Positions 10,274 to 19,412 of a stretch of DNA of 64,000 bases are shown piece after piece (positions within the stretch are counted from its first letter, which is position 1; the number at the start of each line of letters is the position of its first letter). This DNA is from Paraburkholderia sabiae. Its GTDB lineage: Bacteria; Pseudomonadota; Gammaproteobacteria; Burkholderiales; Burkholderiaceae. Below the pieces are notes generated by a model. The model ran no database searches. It was given only the letters and a program-made list of their open reading frames with translations, and was not told the origin of the DNA. The DNA lies in assembly GCF_030412785.1 (NCBI RefSeq), contig NZ_CP125295.1, positions 62,001 through 126,000 of the forward strand, given 5' to 3'. The position numbers were made by a program, and so were the translations under genes.

Positions 10274-10890
10274 CTGGCTTGCTTCTTCAATGTGAGGCAA
10301 ATCATTGCCCGCACTTTCGTGTTGCCCGCAACAGGCGCCTCGATGACGCTCAAATGAGCGCCGGCGAACACGGACGGTGGGCTGTCGTGACGCCGAAGCG
10401 CCGATGCGGGGCCGAACTCCTCTGGAAACCGATTCTTCCCATGCTCCTGAGGCAATGCTTCCCGGCAGCGCGTTATGAGCCGGAATTGTGCCGGCCGGCA
10501 TATCGGCGATGTCCCCGGATTAGATTTTCCGGCGCCGTTTTCGGCCCGGCACGGCTGCAACGCGACTTCGCGCTTTAAACCGGGCAATTCGTTCTCATTC
10601 TCCAGCGGGGCCGTATTGTAACTGAATCACAATACGAATCAGCAAGCGAGGGAAATCCCTGCCGCAAACTCCACTTATCGTGAAAATATAACGCGCTGTT
10701 CACTAAAAAGCGATGGTCGTACACGTATTCTCACAACAGGGTTTTCACGTGCTTTGACCGCAAACGAACTGTTAAATTGCCGCGTTCGTGCTTTTGAGCC
10801 CTTTTTCGCGTTCCGACAGCAAAGGAACGGCAGCACGGGCAGGGCGCCGGGGCGCCTGCCCGCAGACTGCGCGGATGAAGAGATAACGAA
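10274..10890. other. Long intergenic region, dksA / cobW
   Basis: 617 bases between the start of dksA and the stop of cobW, both minus strand. It holds an 8-bp inverted repeat at 10612-10636, and an imperfect GC hairpin at about 10836-10862 that could end cobW transcription. The stretch 10610-10760 is richer in A and T than its surroundings, as expected for a promoter. No gene is supported. Confidence 0.5.
10612..10636. promoter_or_regulatory. Inverted repeat upstream of dksA, possible operator
   Basis: Perfect 8-bp arms (CGTATTGT and ACAATACG) with 9 bases between them, about 340 bases upstream of the dksA start. The right spacing for a dimeric repressor is seen, and the minus-strand TACAAT inside it could be a -10 box. 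It does not match a Zur consensus that I know. It could also be a weak hairpin in the cobW 3' region. Confidence 0.35.
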
Positions 10891-11988
10891 TCAGACGAGG
10901 CAGGCTTCAAGACCGTCGGTAATCAGGTCTTGCGGCAGTTCAATGCCGATGAACACCATCTTGTTCGTCTTTTTCTCGATGGGTTGCCACTTCGCGGCCA
11001 GATCGCTGCCCATCATCTGGTGCACGCCCTGGAAGACGACCTTGCGATCGACGCCCTTCATGTACAGCACGCCCTTGTAGCGCAGCAGGCGCTCGCCATA
11101 AATCTGCAGAATGCCGCCGAGGAAGTCTTCGAGCTTGTTCGGATCGAACGGGCGGTCGCTGCGGAAAACGAACGACTTGATCTTGTCGTCGTGATGCGCG
11201 TGGTTATGGTGATGATGGCCGCGATCGTGGCCTTCGTGATCGCATTGGCCATGATCGTGATCGCAGTTCGCGTGATCGTGGTCATGGTCGTGATCATGAT
11301 CGTGATGCGCGTGATCGTGGTCGTCCTCGGCGAGGAAGTCCGGGTCGATTTCGAGCTTCGCGTTCAGGTTGAAGCCGCGCAGATCGAAGATTTCCTTGAT
11401 GTCCGCTTCGCCGAAGTTCACGACGCGAATCTGCGCCTTCGGATTCATGTGCAGCAGACGATGACGCAGGTCGCCGAGCACCGCTTCGTCGACGAGATCG
11501 GATTTCGTGACGAACAGGCGGTCCGCGAAACCGACCTGGCGCTGCACGACTTCGTGCTCGTCCAGCTGATGATTGCCGTGCTTCGCGTCGACGAGCGTGA
11601 TGATCGCGTCGAGCAGGAATTCGTCGGCGATCTGGTTATCCATGAAGAAGGTCTGCGCGACGGGGCCGGGGTTGGCCAGGCCCGTCGTTTCGATCACGAC
11701 GCGGTCGAAGTCGAGCTTGCCTTCCTGCTTTTGCGCAGCCAGGTCGCCGAGCACGCGCGCCAGGTCGCCGCGAATCGTGCAGCAGATGCAGCCGTTGCTC
11801 ATCTGGATGATCTGCTCACCCGTGTCCTGCACGAGGATGTCGTTGTCGATGTTCTCTTCGCCGAACTCGTTTTCGATCACGGCGATCTTCATGCCGTGCT
11901 TCTCGTTCAGGATGCGCTTGAGCAGCGTGGTTTTGCCGCTGCCGAGAAAGCCGGTCAGGATAGTGACGGGAATCATGTTGTTCGCCAT
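10891..11988 (-). CDS. CobW/COG0523 family GTPase with His-rich metal-binding loop
   Basis: G3E-family GTPase of 365 residues, a metallochaperone candidate. Walker A is GFLGSGKT (13-20); the metal motif CICC at 67-70 (NGCICC) is the CxCC signature; TKSD gives base specificity. Residues about 222-268 form a loop of alternating His and Asp (DHDHDHDHDH and similar), which would bind zinc or another divalent metal. The CobW_C domain closes the protein. Members near dksA paralogs are often tied to zinc limitation; here it is transcribed toward a DksA with a degraded zinc finger. The metal and client are not shown by the sequence. It is not the cobaltochelatase-associated CobW, since no cob genes are near. 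Confidence 0.9.
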   Translation of the reverse strand: MANNMIPVTILTGFLGSGKTTLLKRILNEKHGMKIAVIENEFGEENIDNDILVQDTGEQIIQMSNGCICCTIRGDLARVLGDLAAQKQEGKLDFDRVVIETTGLANPGPVAQTFFMDNQIADEFLLDAIITLVDAKHGNHQLDEHEVVQRQVGFADRLFVTKSDLVDEAVLGDLRHRLLHMNPKAQIRVVNFGEADIKEIFDLRGFNLNAKLEIDPDFLAEDDHDHAHHDHDHDHDHDHANCDHDHGQCDHEGHDRGHHHHNHAHHDDKIKSFVFRSDRPFDPNKLEDFLGGILQIYGERLLRYKGVLYMKGVDRKVVFQGVHQMMGSDLAAKWQPIEKKTNKMVFIGIELPQDLITDGLEACLV

Positions 11989-12152
11989 GTGGAGTCGCCT
12001 TGTGTTCGTCGATCTGGGTTCGAGCCGCGCAAAGCGCGCTGGGCCCGAACCGCAGGAATTCAGCAGAATATTGAAGCATAACTGCGCGGACGCCGCTGCC
12101 CGGCGGTCAATGCCCCACCGATGCCAGGGAAATAACGCCTAACTATGGGCGA

Positions 12153-13355
12153 TCACGCGATTTGCAACAATAGGCCTTTCAGATATTCGCCTTCGGGGAA
12201 CGCCGTCAGCAGCGGGTGATCGACGCCCGCGCCGAGTCGCCTGAGAATGCGTGCATCGACGCGTGCGTCGGAGGCCGCGCCGGCGACGATCTTCTGGAAC
12301 AGGTCAGCATCGATCGCGCCCGAGCACGAGTACGTGAACAGCAGGCCGCCCGGACGCAGCAGCTTGAGACCGGTGAGATTGATGTCCTTGTACGCGCGCG
12401 CGGCGCGGTCCACGTGCTCGCGCGACGGCGCGAACTTCGGCGGATCGAGCACGATCAGGTCGAAGCGGTCGCCTTCGTCGTACAGGCGGCGCAGGGTCTT
12501 GAACGCGTCGGCGTCGAGCCAGGTCGCGCGCTCGGCGTCGAAGCCGTTGGCCTTCACGTTTTCCTGCGCGAGCGCCAGCGCCTCGCCGGACGAATCGATC
12601 GATACCACGCGCTTCGCGCCGCCCTTGAGCGCCGCGAGTGAGAATCCGCCGGTGTAGCAGAAGCAGTTCAGCACGTCGCGGTCTTTCGACAGTTGCTGTA
12701 CCAGCGCGCGGTTGTCGCGCTGATCGACGTAGAAGCCCGTCTTGTGGCCGTTGCGCACGTCGACGTGATAACGCACGCCGTTTTCGCTCGCGATCAGCGT
12801 TTCGGGCGGCGCGTCGCCGGCGAGCACGCCCATCGTCTGTTCGAGCCCTTCCTTTTCGCGGATCGACACGTCCGAACGCTCATAGACGTTCGGACAACCC
12901 GTCGCGCCGATCAGCGCCTGCACGATCGCGTCCTTCCACGCCTCGACGCCCGCCGCCATGAACTGGCAGACGATCTGGCCGCGCTTCGACGCGTCATCCT
13001 GGATGTAGTAATCGACGATCAGGCCCGGCAGTCCGTCGGCCTCGCCGAAGATCAGGCGAGTCGCGCCCGTGTCGTGCACCATCGTCTGACGATGCGCGAG
13101 TGCGCGCTGCACGCGGCGCTTGAAGAACGCGTGATCGACGGGTTCGTTTTCGTCGAAACTCCAGACGCGCGCGCGGATCTGCGAATGCGGGCTATAGGCG
13201 GCGCGCGCCAGAAAGCGGCCGTCGTGCGCGCGCACCAGCACGGTGGCGCCGGCGGCCGGCTTGCCGTCGACGCGGTCGATCGCATTCGCGTAGACCCACG
13301 GATGGCGGCGCAGCAGCGATTTTTCTTTCGACGGTTTCAGCGTAACGGTATTCAT
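12153..13355 (-). CDS. rlmI: RlmI-type 23S rRNA (cytosine-5) methyltransferase
   Basis: Class I SAM-dependent methyltransferase of 400 residues. The N-terminal 75 residues are a PUA domain (TLKPSKEKSLLRRHPWVYANAI). After a linker domain comes the catalytic part: FYVDQRDNR, the SAM loop LNCFCYTGGFSLAAL, VSIDSSGEAL, and the motif IV DPPKFAP. This order and length match RlmI (YccW), which methylates C1962 of 23S rRNA in E. coli. The exact target base is inferred from family membership. It lies 164 bases upstream of cobW on the same strand and 85 bases downstream of xerC. Confidence 0.87.
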   Translation of the reverse strand: MNTVTLKPSKEKSLLRRHPWVYANAIDRVDGKPAAGATVLVRAHDGRFLARAAYSPHSQIRARVWSFDENEPVDHAFFKRRVQRALAHRQTMVHDTGATRLIFGEADGLPGLIVDYYIQDDASKRGQIVCQFMAAGVEAWKDAIVQALIGATGCPNVYERSDVSIREKEGLEQTMGVLAGDAPPETLIASENGVRYHVDVRNGHKTGFYVDQRDNRALVQQLSKDRDVLNCFCYTGGFSLAALKGGAKRVVSIDSSGEALALAQENVKANGFDAERATWLDADAFKTLRRLYDEGDRFDLIVLDPPKFAPSREHVDRAARAYKDINLTGLKLLRPGGLLFTYSCSGAIDADLFQKIVAGAASDARVDARILRRLGAGVDHPLLTAFPEGEYLKGLLLQIA

Positions 13356-13440
13356 GACTTCGTGAGGGTTTCAGCAGAACAATGCGCCGCCCGAAGCGGC
13401 TAAGCAGGATTGACCGGCCGTCCGACAACGTCGGGCAGCG

Positions 13441-14364
13441 TCAGTCGCGTTTTTTGGCGCGCGGATGCGCCTGATCGTAGATTCGCGCGAGATGCTGGAA
13501 GTCGAGGCCTGTGTAGACCTGAGTCGCGGCGATGCTCGCGTGGCCGAGCAGTTCCTGCACTGCGCGCAGGTCGCCGCTCGATTGCAGCACGTGCGTCGCG
13601 AACGAATGGCGCAGCACGTGCGGATGGACGTTCGCGGGAATGCCCGCCGTGAGCGCCGCGCGTTTCACGCGGTCGCGGACCACGTTCGGCGACATCCGGT
13701 TGCCGCGCACCGATACGAAGAGCGGATGCGGATCGTGTTTCACGAGTTCGCCGCGCACCGCGAGCCATGCTCGCAAGGCGTCGAGCGCCTTGCTGCCGAC
13801 GGGCACCGAGCGTCGCCGGTTGCCCTTGCCGAGCACTTCGACTTCGGCGTCGTCGAGCTTCAGCCAGCCCGTCGACCGATAACCGTCGACATCGGCGAAA
13901 TGCACGTCGAGACCGACCAGTTCCGACAGGCGCAGACCCGACGAGTAGAACAGTTCAAGCATCGCGTGATCGCGCAGACCTTCGGCCGTGGCCGTCGCGG
14001 GCGCTTCCATCAGCTTGTGCGTATCGTCGACGGACAGGGCTTTCGGCAGCGTCTTCGCGCGCTTCGGCGCGCGCACCGTCGCGACGGGATTCGCGGGCAG
14101 TTCGATGCGCCCGGCGAGCCAGCGGTAAAACGCGCGCCACGCGGACAGCCTGTGTCCAATCGAGCGCGCCGACAGCCCGCCGCCATGTGCGCGCGCGACG
14201 GCGCCGCGGATGTCGGTGGCCGTGAGGCTTTCGAGCGGGCGGCCGTTCGCGAGCTTTTTCAGCTCATCGAGTTCGTGCGTGTAAGCGCGCAGCGTATGCG
14301 CCGACAACCGCCGTTCGTGCTTGAGGCTCGACAGATAGGTGGCGATCGGGTCGGCGGATGTCAC
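13441..14364 (-). CDS. xerC: Tyrosine recombinase XerC
   Basis: Recombinase of 307 residues that with XerD resolves chromosome dimers at dif. The N-terminal SAM-like core-binding domain is residues 1-90. The catalytic set is complete: R145 (SGLRLSEL), K180 (LGKGNRRR), H249 and R252 (HPHVLRHSF), H275 (LLGHAS) and Y284 (VYTGLD). The neighbour DUF484 is the usual partner gene of xerC in proteobacteria, which with the dapF link supports XerC rather than a phage integrase. It begins 10 bases after the DUF484 stop. Confidence 0.95.
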   Translation of the reverse strand: MTSADPIATYLSSLKHERRLSAHTLRAYTHELDELKKLANGRPLESLTATDIRGAVARAHGGGLSARSIGHRLSAWRAFYRWLAGRIELPANPVATVRAPKRAKTLPKALSVDDTHKLMEAPATATAEGLRDHAMLELFYSSGLRLSELVGLDVHFADVDGYRSTGWLKLDDAEVEVLGKGNRRRSVPVGSKALDALRAWLAVRGELVKHDPHPLFVSVRGNRMSPNVVRDRVKRAALTAGIPANVHPHVLRHSFATHVLQSSGDLRAVQELLGHASIAATQVYTGLDFQHLARIYDQAHPRAKKRD

Positions 14365-14374
14365 GGGCGGGCGC

Positions 14375-15100
14375 TCAGCGCGGCAGCAGACGGCTCAGCG
14401 CAGCGCTTGCGAGCGCGCCGATCTGCGTGAGGAAGTCGGTGGCCATGCCGTCGTGGAAGCGGCGCGGGTCGGGCGAACCCATCACTAGCAGGCCGAATGC
14501 GGCGGCGTCGTTCGATGCTTCGGGGTCGCGCAGCGCGATCAGCGCAATCGATTCGGTGCCGTTGCCGTTCGTGGATGCGCCTTCACCCGAAGCCGAAGAT
14601 TCACCGGCAACCGACGACACGGCAGGCGTGAGCCACTGCGCCGCCTCGAAGCCCGTGTTCACGCCGCAATACGGCGTGGCAAGGCTGTTCGCGAAGATAC
14701 GCACTTCCTCGCCGACCTGGCGCGTGAAGTCCGCCTGCGAGTACGGCTCCGACACTTCCCACACGCGCAGCGCGGCCTGCGGCACGTCGAACACGTCGCG
14801 CAGACCCGACGAGATCGTGCGCGGCAGCGCACCCGGATCGCGTTCGGCCATCACGCGGGTCGTCCAGCGGCCGAATTTCGACGCGATGCTGTCGTTCTCG
14901 TGCCCGTAGCGCAGCAGTTCGGCGAGACGCCGCTCGAGATGCTTGTTCTTCTCGCGCAGCATGTCCATCTGCCGTTCCTGCAGCGACACGGCCGCCTTGC
15001 CGTGCGGATTTGCGAGCCGCACGGAAGCGAGCAGTTCGGCGTGCTCGGCGAAGAATTCGGGATTGGCTAGCAGGTAGTCGGCGACTTCGCGATCGTTCAT
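14375..15100 (-). CDS. DUF484 family protein
   Basis: Protein of 241 residues with the DUF484 N-terminal signature MNDREVADYLLANPEFFAEHAELLA, a predicted coiled coil at about 38-65 (LQERQMDMLREKNKHLERRL) and a GAF-like C-terminal part with FGLLVMGSPDPRRF. Function is unknown. It is widely encoded between dapF and xerC, as here, so co-expression with xerC is likely. A low-complexity Ser/Gly/Ala insertion lies at about 165-185 (SSVAGESSASGEGAS). Confidence 0.88.
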   Translation of the reverse strand: MNDREVADYLLANPEFFAEHAELLASVRLANPHGKAAVSLQERQMDMLREKNKHLERRLAELLRYGHENDSIASKFGRWTTRVMAERDPGALPRTISSGLRDVFDVPQAALRVWEVSEPYSQADFTRQVGEEVRIFANSLATPYCGVNTGFEAAQWLTPAVSSVAGESSASGEGASTNGNGTESIALIALRDPEASNDAAAFGLLVMGSPDPRRFHDGMATDFLTQIGALASAALSRLLPR

Positions 15101-15186
15101 GTTTTCAGCTTAAAGGTTGCGCGCTTCTTTGCTGTCGGTCGTACTGCTGCGCCGCGCGGTTCAGCCTGCGCGCGACGGTGAGAAAT

Positions 15187-16047
15187 TCAGTCGGCCAGTT
15201 CGATTTCGCCTTCGAACACGGTGGCGGCCGGGCCCGCCATCATCAAGGGCGACGCAGATTCGCCGTTCCACGTGATGGTCAGCATGCCGCCGTGCGTGTG
15301 AACCTTGACGGGCGCATCCAGCAGACCGCGGCGAATGCCTGCCGCGACGGCCGCACACGCGCCCGTGCCGCAAGCGAGCGTTTCGCCCGCGCCGCGTTCG
15401 TAGACACGCAGCTTCACTTCGCTGCGGTTCACGATCTGCATGAAGCCCGCATTCACCCGCTGCGGAAAGCGCGAATGGCGTTCGATCACCGGCCCGTCGA
15501 CCAGCACGGGGAACGCCTCGACGTCGTCGACCACCTGCACCGCGTGCGGATTGCCCATCGATACGACGGAGATCCAGCGCGTCGCGCCGTTGACGTCGAG
15601 CGCATAGAGCGTGTCGCTGGCTTCCTGGCGCGCGTCGAGGCCGCTGGCGTCGAACGGAACCTTCGCCGGCTCGAACACGGGCGCGCCCATATCGACGACG
15701 ACCTCGCCGTTGTCCTGCATGGTCAGCGTGATTACGCCGTTCTGAACCTGCACGCGGACGCTGCGCTTGTCGGTGAGATGCGTGTCGCGCACGAACTTGA
15801 CGAAGCAGCGCGCGCCGTTGCCGCAGTGCTCGACCTCGCCGCCGTCGCAATTGAAGATGCGGTATCTGAAATCGACGCCATCCACGGTCGGTTTTTCGAC
15901 CACCAGCAACTGATCCGCGCCGACGCCGAAGTGCCGGTTCGCGAGCGCGCGCACCTGCGTTTCCGTCAGGTTGAGCGGTTGCGTGTAGCCGTCGAGCACG
16001 ACGAAGTCGTTGCCCGCGCCGTGCATTTTGGTGAATTTCAGTTTCAT
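15187..16047 (-). CDS. dapF: Diaminopimelate epimerase DapF
   Basis: Converts LL- to meso-diaminopimelate, the precursor of lysine and of the peptidoglycan cross-link. The protein has 286 residues. It starts [17 protein letters not shown], has the catalytic cysteines C75 in [10 protein letters not shown] and C226 in [10 protein letters not shown], and the substrate motifs SMGNPHAV and ERGAGET. It lies between the acyltransferase gene and DUF484, all on the minus strand with gaps of under 90 bases, so one operon is likely. Confidence 0.97.
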   Translation of the reverse strand: MKLKFTKMHGAGNDFVVLDGYTQPLNLTETQVRALANRHFGVGADQLLVVEKPTVDGVDFRYRIFNCDGGEVEHCGNGARCFVKFVRDTHLTDKRSVRVQVQNGVITLTMQDNGEVVVDMGAPVFEPAKVPFDASGLDARQEASDTLYALDVNGATRWISVVSMGNPHAVQVVDDVEAFPVLVDGPVIERHSRFPQRVNAGFMQIVNRSEVKLRVYERGAGETLACGTGACAAVAAGIRRGLLDAPVKVHTHGGMLTITWNGESASPLMMAGPAATVFEGEIELAD

Positions 16048-16101
16048 GCCGCTATTGTAAGTGACTGGCCGGGCGTCTCGCCCGTTATGCGTCGACGTGC
16101 G

Positions 16102-16986
16102 TCAGTAAAAGCTCGGGTCGCCGGGCGGGCGCGTCTTGAAGCGCTTGTGCACCCAGTAGTACTGCTCGGGAATGCGCGGAATCTGCTCTTCGAGAAACTC
16201 GTTCATGCGGCGCGCGTCGGCGTCGTCGTCGCCTGTCGGGTAGTTGTCCCACGGCTTGAAGACGCGCAGCTTGTAACCCTTGTAGTTCGGCAGCACTTCG
16301 CCGATGAACGGCACGACCTGCGCGTGCCCGACTTTCGCGAGGCGCCCGACGGCCGTCAGCGTGCACGTCGGCACGCCGAAGAACGGTACGAAAGTGGAAT
16401 TGCGCATCCCGTAATCCATGTCGGCGCCGAGCATCACTGGCTTGCGGTCGCGCAGCCAGCGCAGCACGATCCGCGCGCTGTCGGCGCGACTCGCCATTTC
16501 GGCGTCGAAACGGCCGCGCTGCGCTTTCGCGACGGCTTCGAGCTGCTCGTTCGACATCGGCTGATACAGCGAGCCGCACGGGCGCTTCAGCGAGTAATTG
16601 AGGAAGATCGAACCGGCCTCGATGCCCACGAAGTGAAAGCCGAGAAATAACGTGGGCGGCAGATTCGGATCCGTGAGATCGATGTCACTGTCGAGCTGGA
16701 TCAGCTTTTCGAGCTTTTTCGCCGAGCCGAACCACTGCACGCTGCGCTCCAGATAGCTGCGGATTGCGTGCCGGAAGTGCTTTTGCGCGACTTCTTCGCG
16801 ACGCTCGTCGCTCCATTCGGGGAAGCACAGCTTCAGGTTGATATGGACGATGCGGCGGCGGCGGCTCGGAATCTGATACAGCAGCCAGCCGAGGCCGTCG
16901 CCCAGCCGCGCGACGAAGCCGTACGGCAGCAGCGCAAACAGCTTGAGCAGCCCGATGGCGAGCGTGACGCCCAGACGGCTCAGCAT
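16102..16986 (-). CDS. Lipid A biosynthesis acyltransferase, LpxL/HtrB family
   Basis: Inner-membrane late acyltransferase of 294 residues that adds a secondary acyl chain to Kdo2-lipid A. A hydrophobic N-terminal anchor lies at about 6-25 (GVTLAIGLLKLFALLPYG). The catalytic HX4E motif is H118-E123 in GFHFVGIEAG, and the following ADMDYGMRNSTFVPFFG is typical of the family. LpxL and LpxM cannot be told apart with certainty here; the position beside metK and dapF is where Burkholderia carries one of several copies. The promoter lies in the region shared with the divergent metK. Confidence 0.9.
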   Translation of the reverse strand: MLSRLGVTLAIGLLKLFALLPYGFVARLGDGLGWLLYQIPSRRRRIVHINLKLCFPEWSDERREEVAQKHFRHAIRSYLERSVQWFGSAKKLEKLIQLDSDIDLTDPNLPPTLFLGFHFVGIEAGSIFLNYSLKRPCGSLYQPMSNEQLEAVAKAQRGRFDAEMASRADSARIVLRWLRDRKPVMLGADMDYGMRNSTFVPFFGVPTCTLTAVGRLAKVGHAQVVPFIGEVLPNYKGYKLRVFKPWDNYPTGDDDADARRMNEFLEEQIPRIPEQYYWVHKRFKTRPPGDPSFY

Positions 16987-17070
16987 GCGACGGCTCCGCT
17001 ATGCGCGCGAAACCACGCAGAGTAAAGAAAAACGGCGAAATGGACGATATACCGCACGCGCAGACACTCT

Positions 17071-17097
17071 GTGACAAATGAAAGAAGTCGCTATAAT
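17071..17097 (+). promoter_or_regulatory. Probable sigma-70 promoter of metK
   Basis: A perfect TATAAT at 17092-17097 with GTGACA (5 of 6 to consensus) at 17071-17076, spacer 15 bases, which is short. If used, transcription starts near 17104 and leaves a 5' leader of about 155 bases before the metK start codon. Confidence 0.6.
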
Positions 17098-17100
17098 AAG

Positions 17101-17258
17101 GGCTTCGCCGAGTTAATAGACAACTTGCGGGGCGAAGCCGACGGACGGTTATCTTTCAGATAGTCGACCGGCGGTAAGGAAATCCGCTAAAGCGTCGCCG
17201 CTTCAGGCTCGAAGCAGGCTACGTGAAACTCAACCGTAACCAATAAGGAGCCTGTAAC
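17101..17258 (+). promoter_or_regulatory. Structured metK leader, candidate cis-regulatory RNA
   Basis: Several helices are visible by eye: a 9-bp perfect stem 17101-17109/17131-17139; a small hairpin 17150-17154/17158-17162; CGGCG 17169-17173 with CGCCG 17196-17200, which competes with GCGG 17171-17174/CCGC 17184-17187; GCTTC 17200-17204/GAAGC 17211-17215; and AGGCT 17216-17220 with AGCCT 17249-17253. The last one covers the end of the Shine-Dalgarno AAGGAG (17245-17250). Mutually exclusive stems and a masked ribosome site suggest control of translation, possibly by SAM. I do not recognise a known SAM riboswitch core. Confidence 0.45.
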
Positions 17259-18446
17259 GTGGCTAACGATTACCTCTTCACCTCTGAATCCGTCTCTGAA
17301 GGCCATCCGGACAAGGTCGCCGACCAGATCTCGGACGCTATCCTCGACGCGATCCTCGCCCAGGACAAATACTCGCGCGTTGCTGCGGAAACGCTGTGCA
17401 ACACGGGTCTTGTCGTGCTGGCAGGTGAAATCACCACGACGGCAAACGTCGACTACATCCAGGTCGCGCGCGAAACGATCAAGCGCATCGGCTACGACAA
17501 CACCGACTACGGCATCGACTACCGCGGCTGCGCGGTGCTCGTCGCGTACGACAAGCAGTCGCCGGACATCGCTCAGGGCGTCGACCGCGCGCACGACAAC
17601 AACCTCGATCAGGGCGCCGGCGACCAGGGCCTGATGTTCGGCTACGCATGCGACGAAACGCCCGAACTGATGCCGCTGCCGATCCACCTGTCGCACCGCC
17701 TCGTCGAGCGTCAGGCTAATCTGCGCCGCGACGGCCGTCTGCCCTGGCTGCGTCCGGACGCGAAGTCGCAGGTCACGGTCCGTTACGTCGACGGCAAGCC
17801 GCATTCGATCGACACCGTCGTGCTGTCCACGCAGCACGCACCGGAAATGGAACTGGCGCAACTGCGCGAGGCCGTGATCGAAGAAGTCATCAAGCCGACG
17901 CTGCCGGCTGAGCTGATCAAGGGCGACATCAAGTTCCTCGTGAACCCGACCGGCCGGTTCGTGATCGGTGGCCCGCAGGGCGATTGCGGTCTGACGGGCC
18001 GCAAGATCATCGTCGATACGTACGGCGGCGCGGCTCCGCACGGCGGCGGCGCGTTCTCGGGCAAGGATCCGTCGAAGGTCGACCGCTCGGCTGCGTACGC
18101 TGGCCGCTATGTCGCGAAGAACATCGTCGCGGCAGGCCTGGCATCGCGCGCGCTGATCCAGGTTTCGTACGCAATCGGCGTTGCGCAACCGACGTCGGTG
18201 ATGGTCAATACGTTCGGCACGGGTCGCGTGTCGGATGCGACGATCACGCGTCTGGTTCAGGAACACTTCGATCTGCGTCCGAAGGGCATCATCCAGATGC
18301 TCGACCTGCTGCGCCCGATCTACGAAAAGACGGCAGCTTACGGCCACTTCGGCCGCGAAGAGCCGGAATTCTCGTGGGAAGCCACCGACAAGGCGCTCGC
18401 GCTGGCCGAAGCGGCTGGCACGGAGCCGGTTGCCGCGCTCGCCTGA
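17259..18446 (+). CDS. metK: S-adenosylmethionine synthetase MetK
   Basis: Makes SAM from methionine and ATP. The protein has 395 residues and starts at GTG 17259 ([19 protein letters not shown]), 8 bases after a strong AAGGAG. Signature motifs are [24 protein letters not shown] (ATP) and [16 protein letters not shown] (methionine/phosphate loop). It is a single-gene unit: promoter and long leader upstream, strong terminator downstream. The divergent lipid A gene is not functionally related. Confidence 0.98.
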   Translation: MANDYLFTSESVSEGHPDKVADQISDAILDAILAQDKYSRVAAETLCNTGLVVLAGEITTTANVDYIQVARETIKRIGYDNTDYGIDYRGCAVLVAYDKQSPDIAQGVDRAHDNNLDQGAGDQGLMFGYACDETPELMPLPIHLSHRLVERQANLRRDGRLPWLRPDAKSQVTVRYVDGKPHSIDTVVLSTQHAPEMELAQLREAVIEEVIKPTLPAELIKGDIKFLVNPTGRFVIGGPQGDCGLTGRKIIVDTYGGAAPHGGGAFSGKDPSKVDRSAAYAGRYVAKNIVAAGLASRALIQVSYAIGVAQPTSVMVNTFGTGRVSDATITRLVQEHFDLRPKGIIQMLDLLRPIYEKTAAYGHFGREEPEFSWEATDKALALAEAAGTEPVAALA

Positions 18447-18516
18447 GAGAACGTGTGAGCGATCCGCGCGGCTGAATGTCGCGCGGTATCAGTTCCGAAG
18501 CGAGCTGCAAAACAAA

Positions 18517-18551
18517 ACGCCCTGCATGCGAAAGCATGCAGGGCGTTTTTT
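18517..18551 (+). terminator. Rho-independent terminator of metK
   Basis: Perfect 13-bp stem (18517-18529 with 18534-18546) closed by a GAAA tetraloop and followed by a run of six T, 70 bases after the metK stop. One of the strongest terminators in the window. Confidence 0.95.
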
Positions 18552-18625
18552 ATGGCGCGAGCGATCTGCGCGCAGCGAATAGTTAGCGGTCGCTATCGCG
18601 CAGGCTTAAAAGAACAGCCGAGCGC

Positions 18626-18988
18626 TCAGCGCGCGAACGCGAACCAGCCCTCGCTCGCCAGCGACAGACGACGCGGGCGGCGGCTCGTCGCACGCGGCAC
18701 AGCGGCCGGCTTGGCGGCGCGCGGCGACACGCCGAGCATCCGCACGGGCGACGGTTTGCGCAGCAGCGTGCGCAGCGACAGGCGCCGCGACGCGCCCTGC
18801 ATGCGCAGCGCGCTGAAGAACGTGCGGAACCAGAAGCGCACGCTATCGACGGGCTTCGCGTCGCGCAGTTGCTCGGCGAGCGCGCGCGTACGCGCGGAAT
18901 GGTGGCGAAGTGCACGCGCCACATGGCGGCGTGCGGGACGCGCGGCGTTGAATGCGCGGCTGAGTCGAGTGCTAAATGGACTGTGCAT
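18626..18988 (-). CDS. Hypothetical Arg-rich protein, doubtful
   Basis: An open frame of 120 residues from ATG 18988 (MHSPFSTRLSRAFNAARP). It is strongly basic, rich in Arg, Ser and Ala, with no domain, membrane segment or signal peptide that I recognise; it ends SLASEGWFAFAR. No Shine-Dalgarno sequence precedes the start. It fills a gap that would otherwise be over 800 bases, and its frame shows the high GC third position usual here, which is the main support. It may be a chance frame. Confidence 0.35.
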   Translation of the reverse strand: MHSPFSTRLSRAFNAARPARRHVARALRHHSARTRALAEQLRDAKPVDSVRFWFRTFFSALRMQGASRRLSLRTLLRKPSPVRMLGVSPRAAKPAAVPRATSRRPRRLSLASEGWFAFAR

Positions 18989-19412
18989 GGCTTGAAGGAT
19001 CAGGCAGCGTGGATCGCGTGGCGAGCGACGAAAAGTGCCGCAAAAGCAGCACCATCCATGCCAGCGAAGGGGACGCAATAGCCTGAGGAAAGACGGAATG
19101 AGACGACAGCGGCTGCGGATGGCCGTGTCGACGGCGAAGTAGCGTGTGTTGCAATCGACATGCGTGCAAGGCTACACGTGATTGATGACCGTCGAAAGTC
19201 CGGAGGGATAGGGGTTTTTACGAGGACGAAGCCCGCATGATCGCGCCCTTTGCGCTCGATGAATGTGCATGGCTGCCCAGCCGGCGTGCAGTCGCGCTCA
19301 TCCGGATTGCATGTCGCGGGTCATGGAAACGCATGACCGGGCGACGATACGATCGTGCCCGTTTTACAATGAGAACCGGTTGTCGAACGAACGCTAGCTG
19401 AACGGAAAGCCC
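18989..19412. other. Intergenic region upstream of the PhyH-type gene
   Basis: 424 bases without a supported gene. It contains the promoter-like region of the plus-strand oxygenase gene near 19338-19370. The rest shows nothing that I can name. Confidence 0.5.
19338..19370 (+). promoter_or_regulatory. Dyad and -10 box upstream of the PhyH-type gene
   Basis: An imperfect 10-bp dyad (CGGGC-g-ACGAT with ATCGT-GCCCG, 19338-19361; one bulged base) ends four bases before TACAAT (19365-19370), which would be a -10 box about 40 bases upstream of the start codon. The dyad covers the space between -35 and -10, where a repressor or a MerR-type activator would act. Confidence 0.35.

Noticed and set aside
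11200..11340. Tandem repeat tract inside cobW
   Set aside because: The GATCGTG-like repetition only encodes the His-Asp loop of the CobW protein, which is normal for the family.
17159..17200. SAM-II riboswitch in the metK leader
   Set aside because: Only CGCTAAA is shared with that class. The other conserved core stretches are missing, so a name is not justified.
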